Below are positions 45,940 through 56,670 of a DNA stretch of 64,000 nucleotides, in pieces. The first letter of the stretch is position 1; every line of letters begins with the position of its first letter. The stretch comes from Pyrus communis (Eukaryota > Streptophyta > Magnoliopsida > Rosales > Rosaceae), in the NCBI RefSeq assembly GCF_963583255.1, contig NC_084816.1:15363100-15427099 (forward strand). The letters are read 5' to 3'. A program made the translations under genes and the position numbers. Under the pieces are notes generated by a model. The model searched no databases. It was not told the DNA's origin and worked only from the letters and a program-made list of their open reading frames with translations.

Positions 45940-48323
45940 ATGTTTTCTTCTAATCACAAAAGTGACGAATACCCTTCACCTTTGTACCGTCCAGGTGGTT
46001 CTTCTGGCAAGGTGGGTTACTTCAAGGCTACCCACGTCAAGATTAATTCCGACGAACTGTTTCGGGATTTTTTTTAGGCGTACAAGCATGCAATTCCATC
46101 AGGGGTTTGCGTCAAGCGGGTGCAGGATGATAGCGGCTGTGAACCATGTGGCGAGGGTGCCTTTGCTAGGATGAGGGCCATCAAATTCCATCCGTATTAC
46201 TTCGTGTTGGGATTCACCTTTCCCATGCCGCGTCTTTTCCAATAGATGATCTGTTTCATGAAATGAGCGCCTGCTCAGTTCTCCCCAAATGCAATTCGTG
46301 CGATGGTGGGGTTCTCAAACTTGAGCAAGTTCTTTGAGCTTGGCTTGACCATAAATGAGTTTTGGTACTTCTTTAAGATTAGCCACAAGGAAAGTGTGGA
46401 GCAGCTAAGGTCTCATCATAAGATGTTTGATGCTTCCAGCAAAGGCGATCATAAGTGGGCGAGAGATACCTTGGAGGTGAACGGAGAGTAGGAGTCTAAC
46501 TCTTCTCCTGAGTTGTATGTTCCGACTACCTTTATATGTGGTAAGTCAATTGTTTCATTCTTGTCCTGCTTGAATTTTTCGTTGAGCTACTTCATGACTT
46601 CAATTTATTGATTGTCTTTCTTACTTTTGCGTAGATTCGGAGTTTGGCTCAACCCCCAGGACTTCGGTAGATATAAAGAAATTACACATCGCTTTGGGCA
46701 TTCTTGCCGAGTACCGTGAGTGGTGCTGGCTGCTCAGCCCTCTTTATCAGGAGAAGGGTGGCCTGCCTCTGAAGGAATAGATAAAGCGGATAAAGGATGA
46801 TATGTTGGCTCACCCGATCGCTGCTGTAGAGCCTGCTGCCAATAGTGGTGGAAAGAAGAGCTCTTCTTCACCTATTTATGAGCCTTCAGTTGAGAAGAAG
46901 CCAAAGACTTCTTCTGCTGCTTGTGGGAGCTCGTTCGCTGCCTAGAAACTTATCATTGATCTAACATCCCCTAAAGAGGCGAAGATGACTATTGGGCCTA
47001 AGCCTATGAAACCTACTACTCTAAAGATGACCGTATCCATTGCTGAGAGACTTGCTCAGCAGAAGAGTTCAGTGGTGCCTCTGGTGTATGGGTTTGTATG
47101 GAAATGTTTGTTGGGAGCTAAGTCTGGCTCTGCTTCTGAGAGGCTCATCACTATGAAGAGCAAGAAAGTGGATTATGCTGCTAAGGTGGCGTTAGGGCCT
47201 ACTCCTCATTCTGTCGTGACTAACTCGTCTATTGAGAAGGGGAAATTTGCTCGCACGGGCAGTTATGAGAGATCCACCGAGTCTAAGACTGGAGAGTTTC
47301 CTGAAGTTTATACATTGCTGAAGGCTGACCTGCTTGAGGACGTCAATGCATGCGCCAAGTTTGTCGACAATGTTGGGAAAGTTGTCATCCTCTCAAATTC
47401 CTTTGCGTAGCGTCCTGCCTACTCGATGAGGTCCTCCCTAATTGCTACAATGCATAAGACTTTGATCCTGGCAGTTGAGTCTATGCATATTGATCAGGAT
47501 ACTGTCAAGTGTGCTAAGGAAACCGAAGTGGCTTTGGTGGCTTAGCTTCACTCGGTTGAAAAGATCGAGAAGCTCGAATTTGAACTCGCCGTTTTAAAGG
47601 GGTCTGATCTCTCTTCTCCCACTTCTTTGCAACTAGAGATCGCTAATCAAGAAATCACTCATCAAGAGATCCCCCATTTGAATGCTAGGCTTCGTGCGAC
47701 TCAAGCAATGTTGGAAGCTGCAGAGAATGAAATCAGTCGTGTTTCTTTGGTGGTCGAGGACCTTGAGCATATCAATTCAGAGCTACGAACTGCTTGTTTT
47801 TTCAAAGACGAGAAGTTTTTCCAAGGACGAGGAGCTTATCTTCATGCATGTTGAAGTGTCTTGTCTCAAGGAAGTTGTCAGTAAGCTTGAGTCCAATGAG
47901 ATGGATCTATAAGGTGCACTGTATGTTAGCAAGAACCTGAAAAAAGAATTGGATGGGTTGCAGGGTGCTCACACTGGACTTGTTGAGAAGAATGTGCATC
48001 TGAAGAATGAGAAAGCAGGCCACGAAGTAGCGTTTGCTTATTGTCATGTCGATTTCTACAAGTTTGGCTATGTAGACCATATTTAGGGTAGGTCATTGGA
48101 TTATGAGTTTTCTGAGAAGAACTTCAAGACTTTTTCTAGTTCTCCAGTTGATCTGCTTGATTTCTCGTTTGAGGCTGCCTTTGGTGGAGTAATTAAGCGT
48201 CAAGCAGTCCAGGCAGGGGCAGCTGAGGATGAGCTGATAAAAGTTTTGGCTGCTAGGAATGGCACGGCTACTCAAGGCGTAGCAGTCGAGGAACCAGTGG
48301 TTGCGCAAACTGCTATGGAATAG
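45940..48323 (+). pseudogene. Antisense ORF (aORF) protein of the gypsy element, spliced, decayed
   Basis: From ATG 45940 the frame reads MFSSNHKSDEYPSPLYRPGG, a stop at about 46076, then AYKHAIPSGVCVKRV, RMRAIKFHPYYFVLGFTFPM, NAIRAMVGFSNLSKFFELGL and TINEFWYFFKI. An intron of 94 bp (46541-46634, donor GTAAGT, acceptor GCGTAG) follows. The frame then continues with FGSTPRTSVDIKKLHIALGI, a Lys/Ser-rich linker, and a coiled-coil C-terminal half (LNARLRATQAMLEAAENEIS). This N-terminal domain is the 'putative plant transposon protein' type found in antisense in gypsy elements. At least six stops or shifts are present. Its biological role is unknown. Confidence 0.75.
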
Positions 48324-48689
48324 TTTTTTTGCTTAAACTTAGGAGTTTTCTTATTTTCCTTTTTGTTATGCTTTGCTTGAATGTTGTTGACCTTCGAGCC
48401 GGTTTATCAATTTGTTAGAAATTTAATAAGCAGCTTTCCTTGTTTTTGCTTCATCGTTCCATTTCGCCATGTCATTTGCGAAACTTTACTGTAGGACGGG
48501 TAGCTGGGTGAGCTGCTTCAACAAAGCAGTTGATCCCACGTCATCACTTAAGTTTTAGTTTCGGCTTTGGGGCTTCAGGAGCCTTGCCTACTTGAGGCGT
48601 TTTGCAAAACTTTGTCGTAGGACGGGCGGTTGAGTGGGCTACTCCAATAAAGCAATTAACTCACATAGTCACTTTTGGCTTCAGTTTTG

Positions 48690-49110
48690 GCTTTGGGTAG
48701 CTTCGTGAGCTTTAGCCCTTCTGGGGCGTACTGCAAGATTTTTGACTTATTGAGTCGTCGGCCAAACTCGCGCTTCTCGTAGGAAGCAGAAGAGGTCCGC
48801 GTAGCTGTCATAGTCGTGACACTCAACTTTGTGGCTTCTTGAGCTTTGGTCTTCCAGGGGCATGTTGCGAGATTTTTTACTTATAAAGCTATCAGCCAGA
48901 CTATTGCTTCTTGTAGGAAGCAGAGGAAGTCCACATAGCTACTATAGTCATGACACTCGACTTTGTGGCTTCTTGAGCTTTGGCCCTCCCAGGGCACGTT
49001 GCGAGATTTTTAACTTATAAAGTCATCGACCGAACTCGTGCTTCTCGTAGGAAGCAGAGGAAATCCACGTAGCTGCTATAGTCGTGACACTTGACTTTGT
49101 CCCAGCAAAA
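48690..49110. repeat. Tandem repeat, 134 bp unit, about three copies
   Basis: GTAGGAAGCAGA starts at 48779, 48913 and 49047, exactly 134 bp apart. TGACACTC(A/G)ACTTTGTGGC and TTGCGAGATTTTT(T/A)ACTTAT repeat with it. A partial copy precedes the first. Confidence 0.9.
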
Positions 49111-49660
49111 CTTAAACCATAGATCATCGACTGGAAGTACTGCTTGTAAGTAAATAGGCAAGTCAGCGTAATCATAGCAGGTATAAGTCTCGGCTTACTT
49201 ACAGAAGCAAATGACCCGCATGACCACTTCAGGAGTCATCCCTAGTTCTCGGAGCAATTTTTTGGCTTAAGGTGTAGGCGAAGTCACTCCTCAGGGACCA
49301 TATCCTTTTGGGTCGCAGCTTTGATCTCACAGGTCGCTTAACTGGTATTACAACACTTTGAAATCAAGCCACTTCATAAAGATTTGCACGTTGATGACAG
49401 ACCGTCTTGTTCACGCGACATCTTTCATGGGTAAGGGTCCTGAATTGAATTGACTCTTCAGGTTAGATGCCTAGGTCCCGCGGAATTGAATCTTTCAATT
49501 GGCTAATTCTATTCTCGTGGAAGGACTATTTTGGCCAATTATGGGAATTTTCCGGCTCAGGTAGTCGCTGACATCAAGGGAAACTGAACAATCGTATTAC
49601 CCATCCACGTCTGGATATTCTGGATACGGCATGTCTGAACGTGCAGCGGACGTCTTCTGC

Positions 49661-49860
49661 TTGTCACAGGGGTGGTTGTGCCACATCTGTTGGGCAGCGA
49701 GCATCTTACGCCATGTTTGCGGGGTAGCCGGCGTCTTGCACCATGTCTGCCGAGCAGTGGGCATCATACACCATGTCTGCAGGGCAGCGAGTGTCTTGTA
49801 CCATGTCTGTCGAGTAACGGGTGTTTTACACCGTATCTGCGGGGCAAGGGGTGTCTTCTG
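49661..49860. repeat. Minisatellite, 36 bp unit, about five to six copies
   Basis: CACCATGTCTGC(C/A)G(A/G)GCAG-type units recur every 36 bp. In one forward frame they give a 12-residue repeat (HVCGVAGVLH, HVCRAVGIIH, HVCRAASVLY and so on), but the reading frame is incidental. Confidence 0.85.
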
Positions 49861-50059
49861 CTTAACGCAAGGGTTGGTCAGTTTGTTTATTCATTGAGCC
49901 CAGGATTGCGAATAATTCCTTCAATCTCTATTGAAACTAAAGGCTTTTATTAACTTTGCTAATAGGCAATAATGTCTTAACAACTGATAATCCTCGGCAT
50001 GCGAGGTTTCTCTTTGTCGAGCTACTTAAGTCTTTGAACTTTTTTTTCTTGAACAGGGT

Positions 50060-50826
50060 TCAAGAAGTGGTGGGAGGTCACACGTAGTACTTCCTCAGGT
50101 TGTAGGCATTCCACAGCTTGTTGATTTCTTTGTCGCTCATAGTGGTGAGGGTGTAGCTGCCCTTTCCGCCTACTCGGTTGATTTTGTACGATCCTTCCCA
50201 GATGGGAGCCATATTTTTTGGAGCCTTCCCGTTAGGAGGTGATGAAGGCTTTTCTAAGGACTAAGTTTTCTGGCTAGAACTGCCAGATTTTTGCCCTTTT
50301 GTTGTAGCTGGAGAGGAGATGTTACTGATAGGCCGCAATGTGGGTGATAACCTTCTCGTGTTCTTTCTCTGCTAGGTCTAAGTTAGTGGCCATCTCCTTT
50401 TTATTCTGCTAGAGGTTTGGCAATACAATGTTGATCCTTGGCACTACGACATTAGGAGAAATGATTGCCTCAGAACCATACACCCGGAATGTATTGATGC
50501 ATGGTTGGGAGGAATAATTGCCACATAATCCTTGGCATCTTGATGCATGGTTGGGCAATAATAGCTAGCGTTGAGAGCTTTTTGCGCCAAAGATCCAGAG
50601 TAGTTTCCACATACGCCTTCGTGGATTGAGCTAAGAATCTTCAGGTCGTCGGATGGCGATAGACAGTGAAGATGTGGTCCTGAAAATGATCTTCAAGCAA
50701 GCATGCCGCTCCACATATAGTAGCGTGCCGCCTTCATTTGAAGCTTTCTGGACTCCAGTCGGTCTGCAGGGAATGTTCCATTGACTATGTAGTCAATGAT
50801 GGGATCTTACCAACTTGGGATTGTGC
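50060..50826 (-). pseudogene. Gypsy integrase remnant, core deleted
   Basis: The minus strand gives the integrase zinc-binding side (ILSSIHEGVCGNYSGSLAQK, then YYCPTMHQDAKDYV). It then lacks the catalytic core (the DDE domain) and resumes with the C-terminal domain (SYNKRAKIWQF, ENLVLRKAFITS, LHPHHYERQRNQQAVECLQP in a shifted frame). Multiple stops. Inactive. Confidence 0.75.
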
Positions 50827-51201
50827 TTATCTGACTGCTGGTTCCTCATATATGCTTTCCAAGTACTCGACTGGAATAGAGCGTTTGAACTGATGGTCTA
50901 ACGCAGAGCCTAGGCTTGTTAATGCATCTGCGTGGGTAGTTTTTGCTTGTGAAACCTGAGTGAGTGTGTACGCCTGGAATGTCGTTTGTTGCTCTCGTAC
51001 CTTCTCAATGTATCGGGCCATCCTTGGCTGCTTTGCTGCGTACTCCCCTGAGGTTTGGTTTGTGATCAGCTGGGAATAGGAATAAATCATGAGCTTCTTC
51101 ACCGCTAAGTCTTTTGCCAATTGAAGACCTGCTAGTAGGGCTTCATACTCTGCTTTATTGTTTGATGCTTTGAAGCTTAGAGTAGTCGCCTGCTCGAGCA
51201 T
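50827..51201 (-). pseudogene. Second (archaeal-type) RNase H domain of the gypsy element
   Basis: The 124-codon open frame has SFKASNNKAEYEALLAGLQL, the NNxAEYEALxxGL signature of the additional RNase H found in Tat-group elements, then VKKLMIYSYSQLITNQTSGE, where the usual DS is YS, and ARYIEKVREQQTTFQAYTL. The substitution at an acidic active-site position suggests loss of activity. Confidence 0.8.
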
Positions 51202-51469
51202 CGAGCCGTTTGGGGTAGTGAGAGCTAGGCCTGCCCCAAATCCTTAATGGTTGGATGATCCATCGACTTGCAAATGCCAAAAATCTCCATCAAGTAGGGT
51301 AGGTACGACTATGGGGTGCTCGGCTGCCTCCGAGGCGTTTTCGGGCCGTGTTGCTGCATCTTTTAGGCTTGGGGTGAATTTTGCTATGAAGTCTACCAGT
51401 GCCTAGGCTTTTATCGATGTGTGAGGTTGGTATGCTAGAACGTATCGACCAAGTTCCAACGTTCACTTC

Positions 51470-51760
51470 ATCACTCGTTGAGAAACGTCTGGATTGTGCA
51501 AAACTAATTGCAGTGGGTATTAAGTCATGATGATGACCGGATGCCCTTGAAAGTAGGGTATGAGCTTCCGAGCTACAACAACTAGCGCCAAAATTAGTTT
51601 TTCAATCTTCAGGTATCTGGTTTCCGCATCGAGGAGAGCTTTAGATGTGTAAAATACAGGCAGTTGGCCTCCCAACTCTTTTCGTATAAGGGCAGAGCTT
51701 ACTGCTACTTCTGATACTGCCAAATAGATGTATAGGTTCTCCGTTGCTTCCGTTTTGGAT
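51470..51760 (-). pseudogene. Gypsy RNase H domain
   Basis: The open frame 51520-51723 reads AVSEVAVSSALIRKELGGQL, then PVFYTSKALLDAETRYLKIE and LALVVVARKLIPYFQGHPVI, the standard gypsy RNase H start (AVSxxLxxE...PVYYxSKxLxxAExRY). Stops occur on both sides. Confidence 0.8.
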
Positions 51761-51859
51761 AGTAGTGGAGGTGATGTTAGGTACTGCTTCAGGTCCTGAA
51801 ATGTTTTCTCTCACTCATTGTCTCATTTGTCCTTTTGTGCCTTTTTTATTGCCTTGAAT

Positions 51860-52810
51860 AAGGGCTTACATCAGTCAGTGGATCGCGAAAGGAAACGATT
51901 GAGTGCGGCTGCTCGTCCGATCAGACTTTGGATCTCTTTTAGAGTTGTGGGTGATTTCATGTACATAATTACTTTGATCTGCCTTAGATGAGCCTCGATT
52001 CTTTGTTGGGTTACAAGGTACCCTAAGAATTGGCTCGAGGAGACGCTGAATGTGCACTTCACTGGGTTAAGCTTCATGTTGTATTCTCGGAGAATGGCAA
52101 AAGTTTTTGCCAAGTTGCGAATGTGGTCTGACTGCTGCTTACCTTTCACCATGATGTCGTCGACGTAGACTTCCATGGTGACTATGATCTGCTTCTTGAA
52201 CATCGTGTTTACGAGTCATTTGTAGGTTGTTCCTGCGTTCTTGAGGCTAAATGGCATAACCTTATAGTAGTATGTGCCTCGCTAGATCACGAATGCGGTC
52301 TTTTCTTTGTCAGGCTTGTGCATGGCAATCTGATTGTAGCCTGAGTACGCATCTAAGAAGCTGAGCAACTAGTTCTCGGATGTTGAGTCAATGAGCAGAT
52401 CAATTCGGGGAACCGAGAAATTATCTTTAGGGCATGCCTTGTTAAGATCGGTGTAATCCACGTACACTCTCCATTTGCCCTTCTCTTTTTTCATCACTAA
52501 CACGACATTGGCTAGCCATGCTTAATGTGCCACTTCCTCAATGAACCCGGCCTCCAGTAACTTATTGATTTCTGCCTCAATGATTGATACTCGCTCGGGT
52601 GCGAAGTGTCGCCTTTTCTAGATCACAGGTTTGGCAGCGGGATCAACGTGCAGCTTATGACAAGCTATCGTTAGGTCAATGCCAGGCATGTCAAAGGGTG
52701 ACTATGCAAAGACATCGCAGTTTTCCCTAAGGAAAGCCGTAAGTTCTTCTTTCTCTGCTGGGCTTAAACGTGAGTCGATTCTAGCCGTCTTTTCCGGCTG
52801 ATAGGGGTCA
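51860..52810 (-). pseudogene. Gypsy reverse transcriptase
   Basis: The largest open part, 51871-52203, contains EVYVDDIMVKGKQQSDH with an intact YVDD box, LNPVKCTFSVSSSQFLGYLV and IGRAAALNRFLSRSTD. Upstream RT motifs (GLTNAYSGYNQIAMHKPDKE-like and FSVPRIDLLIDS-like) are readable at 52300-52440 but broken by stops. Confidence 0.85.
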
Positions 52811-53076
52811 AGAATGATGTTTTTGGCGTCCTCTTTGGATTTCCATCCTGATTCATCTTCCAGGGCATTGTCGACCTTGACGCCATCTTCTCGACCTACC
52901 TGCTGTAATTGCTATTTGGAAAAGGTAAAGTCGTCTTTCTACACTTCAGCTGCTACTACGAGGGCGAAAGATTTCTTCTTCGACTTCTTGAGAACTTGTA
53001 TAGTGCATCGCTTGGACATTGCCTGGTCGTCTTTGATCTCTCCGACTGTTCTTCCCAGTATGCAGAATCGAATTTT

Positions 53077-53391
53077 CTAATACTCGATCGATGTCACAAC
53101 TCCAATGTTCACTAGACAGAGACGACCCAATATCCCATTGTGAGGAGATGGATCACTGATGATCATGAAGGTATATGATAAGACAATCGATGGCCTGGTT
53201 ACATTGAGTGTGATAATGCCAATAGCAGTTGAGGTGAGTTCGTTGAATCCGGTCAAGACCTCTACTTTGCGTTGGATCTTGCTTTCCAAGCTCATCTTCT
53301 GGATGACTAACAGTTGTAGGAGGTTGACTGAGCTGTCATTGTCCACCATGACTCTATCAACGATAGAGTGGGCCAGTTGTACAGAAATCAC
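53077..53391 (-). pseudogene. Gypsy aspartic protease
   Basis: The 104-codon frame reads AHSIVDRVMVDNDSSVNLLQ, GFNELTSTAIGIITLNV and YTFMIISDPSPHNGILGRLC. The DTGSS active site is DNDSS here, so it is inactive. The SPYNAILGR motif is still recognisable as SPHNGILGR. Confidence 0.8.
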
Positions 53392-53849
53392 CAGGGCGTC
53401 GTTGTGAGGAAAGTCTACTCCCTCAGCGTCCTGCTTGGTGAAGCCGACGATTGGTCCAAGTACAACATCTATGGCTTGAACCTGATTGACTGATCTGGCC
53501 TGCTGGATCTTCCTCTTCTTGGAGTTATTGGTGGCCCTAAAATGCTCAGATTCGGTAAAGATTCCATTAATTCAGATTATCTTGGTTGTGGGTTCGGCAT
53601 CGGCATCTGCTTCTCACCTTGCTCGGGCAGTTAGTATATCGATATACTGGTCGCACTTGTCTTCCTTCACAAGCTACTCAAGGTATCGTTTCCATGTGGT
53701 GCAATCATTGGTTGTGTGCCCAAGACTTTGGTGGAACGCACAATACTTGGTCTGGTCCATCTTAGAATTGTTACCCCTTAAAGGTGGCAGGGGCATAAAC
53801 CATGGTTTATCCTGGAGGTTGTGAAGGATCTAGCTAATCAGGACTAAGA

Positions 53850-55826
53850 ACTTGGTGTATGCCTTGGGTGATGCACCTTCCTTTGCTGGGGTCCAGTCCC
53901 TGCGTTTGTCTTCTGGCTTGCTTTTGTTGTTAAGCGGTTTGTCGCTCACCTTTTTTTGAGTCGATTCCGCGTCTTTCTTTTCTGTGGCTACTCAAGCAAC
54001 TTTTGGGAACGTTTTTCTTCATCCCAGAAGGAGTGCTTTTCTGCCAAATCATAAGAGTTTGCCAAGGACAGGTTCTCGCCTATAATCAATTCTCCGAAAA
54101 GTGGGTGATATGCTAAGAACCCCTTTTGGAAAGCTAAGCATGCAATGTTTTAATCGCATCCAACAATTTTTGCCTTCTCCGCGTTGAATCTCTTGACATA
54201 AGTGCGGAATGACTCATTCGGGTCCTTCTTCATGCTGAAAAGGTGGTCAGACTTCTTCTTAATCTAGCGGCAGGACGAATATTCCTAAGCGAAAACCAAG
54301 GAAAGTCTGTCAAAGTTCCAGATTAAACATGGTGGCATGGTGTAGAACCAGTCTTGCGCCTCACCTTGGAGCGTCATGGCAAAGATCTTGCACATGAGAA
54401 CGTCATCGTTGGCGTAGAGTGTCAGGCACTTCGGTAGTGCATCAAGTGTTTGTTCGGATCTTCATTTCCCTTAAATAAAGTGAAATGTGGCAGGCTAAAC
54501 TTCCGCAGTGGCTTCGGCTGCTCAATTTCGTCTGTAAAGGGTGGCCTGCTCAGGTTGGCCACATCTCTACGAAGGCCATCGTCGGTAGTGTCAATCTGTG
54601 CAATTGCTCTACTACGAGTCTTTGTACCTCTTCCTGGATTTGCGCCTGGTGAGGCAGTGGAGCCTCCAGCTGCCCCCGTTGTTCTACTACGAGTCTTTGT
54701 ACCTCCTCCTGTCTTTGTTGCTCTTCGGCTCATCCTGCTTGTCATTTGCAGTACACGTGGTTCGCCTTGCGCTGCTTCCGTCGCTCTGGGCGGGGGCTGC
54801 CAGTGAAACTTGAACTGGAATGCTCACGTGCTATTCTCTATGCGTCATGCTGCTGACTACTCTGTTGCCTCGTAGGAGGATATCCTTGTAGACATAGCCT
54901 CGTGTGGACATTTCTTCTGAAATGTCTTGAGTGCTCATCGGAGTGTGGACCCAACCTTGAAAGCACACTGAGTCATGAGCTGAGTTAGGAATGTACTCTT
55001 CTCTGCGTATCTAGGAAGGAGAAAACATTTCCCCGACGGTCCAAACGAGAGCCCACACTATCAGAACACACGGTTCTTGGTGGGCTAAGCGGCTCTTTAT
55101 CGGGACGTTGCTAGAATAAGTCAAGTTCTTCTCCCCTTGTTCTGTTTCGGGACACCTCATCTGGGGCGCACTACATTTAGATGCGCTCAAAGAGCTGGTT
55201 CACCAAGGTCGTCTGCTGCGCGAGGGCGTTTGTCAATAGATTGGAAGAGCTTGGGTGATGGGCATCTCCATGTGTGGTGGAAGTATAATGGACTACAAGT
55301 ACAAAACTTGAGCCCATAACGGGCAGTCCTACAGAAAAGTGGGATGTAAGTAACCTTGAGTCGATTGCGGGACCTGTGGTCGGAATCTGGATTGTTAGAA
55401 GTGGCCTCGGAATAGATTGGGTCGCAGGGCGCGTTGGACCGGCACCTGCTCGCCTTGGCTCTGCATGGCCCTGGGCCCTCCTAGTCGTTGGGCTGCCACA
55501 TCTTGGCCTGTTGGCTGAGTGGCTTGGTTTTGGGCCAGTTAAGCTGCCTGGTTAGCAGCAGTTGCCGAATTCTGGGCTCGAATTCAAGCCTGCTGTGTAA
55601 CAAGGCATGCTGTTGCATTAGGCTGGGCCTCCTGCCCAAGGCTTGCTGTGGCAGCTGCCAAGTTCTGGGCCTCCTACCCATGGGCTTAGAAGTAGACCTG
55701 GGCCTCCTGCCTAGGGTTTAGTATGAGTGGTGTCGTAGCTGCTGGGTCACCGTAGCGATAGTGGTGGCACGGCTCAGCTGCGGTAGGGCTCATTCTGCCG
55801 TCATGTTGAGCCTTGAGGATCACCAT
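53850..55826 (-). pseudogene. Gypsy gag region
   Basis: ATG 55826 starts MVILKAQHDGRMSPTAAEP, followed by a Gln/Ala-rich low-complexity segment (QNLAAATASLGQEAQPNATA) with stops. Later open part 54422-54745 has LRRDVANLSRPPFTDEI, LPHFTLFKGNEDPNKHLMHY and then, after a shift, LMCKIFAMTLQGEAQDWFYT and LFSMKKDPNESFRTYVKRFN, typical of the plant retrotransposon gag domain. Numerous stops. Confidence 0.75.
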
Positions 55827-56019
55827 CGTGGGGTTATGTCCTCGTCTCCACTCTTCGGTCCAAATCCTTCCACGTATGGGGTTTCGTTCGTCGTAGTTTT
55901 TTAATTTCCTACCATTGTATCCTTTCTCCAGAGATTGATCAAGAAACTTTTCTAGGAAAAATTACTTGATACGATGTGTGAGAAATTCAACGTTACAGAA
56001 AATTCAAGAAACTAATGTG

Positions 56020-56670
56020 AGAGGCTTCTTCGAGTATTTTGAATCAGCTATCAATGAAAACACTAATTTGTCGATGCAAATTTCCGCCGTCTTCAGTCTT
56101 GATGAAAATGCACCTGCAAAACAATCAACACCTTTGATCAAAGCCCTAAACCTCACGCGCCCACGAGGTGGGGGGTGTTAGGTCAAAGGATCTCCAATGC
56201 CTAAGTTAGTTTATCTGAGAGAGTAAAGTGTTTAAGGCTTTTTAGGGTTGTAAAAGCTCTCCAAAATTGGTAGAATATGGGGTATTTATAGGGATAGAGC
56301 CGGCCATATAGTGTTTAATGGAGAGATATTCTCTAAATATTTCCAAGATATTAAATAGGAAATAATATCTTGAGATAATAGTGTAATTATCCCTAATTTA
56401 TTTAAATTAGGATTACTTACTTGATTGGAGTTATTCTTCAAGTAGGAATGTATTAAAGATAGGATTTGGGTAATTAATCTTTATCTTTAATTCCCTGCCA
56501 AGGGCAGGTGAGCTGTGAGCAGTTGTGTTCAGCTGCTAAGTCCTTTAGGGATGTGAGCTGCGGGTGGGAGCATCTGAGAAGCCTACCCATTTATTGAGGG
56601 CAATCTTGTCCTTCTTGAATAAAAGTTCACGTGTCGCCTCTAGAATTTTTGGATTATTTTAGGCTCCACA
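56020..56670 (-). repeat. 5' LTR of the gypsy element
   Basis: A direct copy of the 44625-45271 LTR, starting TGTGGAGCCTAAAATAATCC at 56670 on the minus strand. CCTACTTGAAGAATAACTCC and GAATATCTCTCCATTAAACA occur in both apart from single differences. Adjacent internal DNA lies to its left (lower coordinates). Confidence 0.85.

Larger units (their letters stand above)
48324..50059. other. Spacer between aORF and pol, tandem repeats
   Basis: Non-coding spacer of the gypsy element. Contains the 134 bp and 36 bp tandem repeats listed separately and TAGGACGGG(T/C)(A/G)G motifs at about 48492 and 48616. Confidence 0.6.
44620..56670 (-). mobile_element. Decayed Ty3-gypsy retrotransposon with antisense ORF (Tat/Retand-like), about 12 kb
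   Basis: Two direct LTRs bracket gag, protease, RT, RNase H, a second RNase H and integrase remains, all on the minus strand in that order from right to left. A separate ORF on the plus strand lies between integrase and the 3' LTR. Long tandem-repeat spacers are present. An antisense ORF plus an additional archaeal-type RNase H is the hallmark of the Tat/Retand group. Many stops and a deleted integrase core show an old, inactive copy. The LTRs differ at about 30 sites by eye over roughly 540 aligned bases. Confidence 0.88.

Noticed and set aside
45537..46174. Several open frames crossing the 45-T tract
   Set aside because: They consist largely of poly-Phe/poly-Lys from the T run and overlap the leader of the antisense ORF.
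49631..49953. Cys/His-rich open frames with 12-residue repeats
   Set aside because: They are the translation of the 36 bp minisatellite within a retrotransposon spacer.
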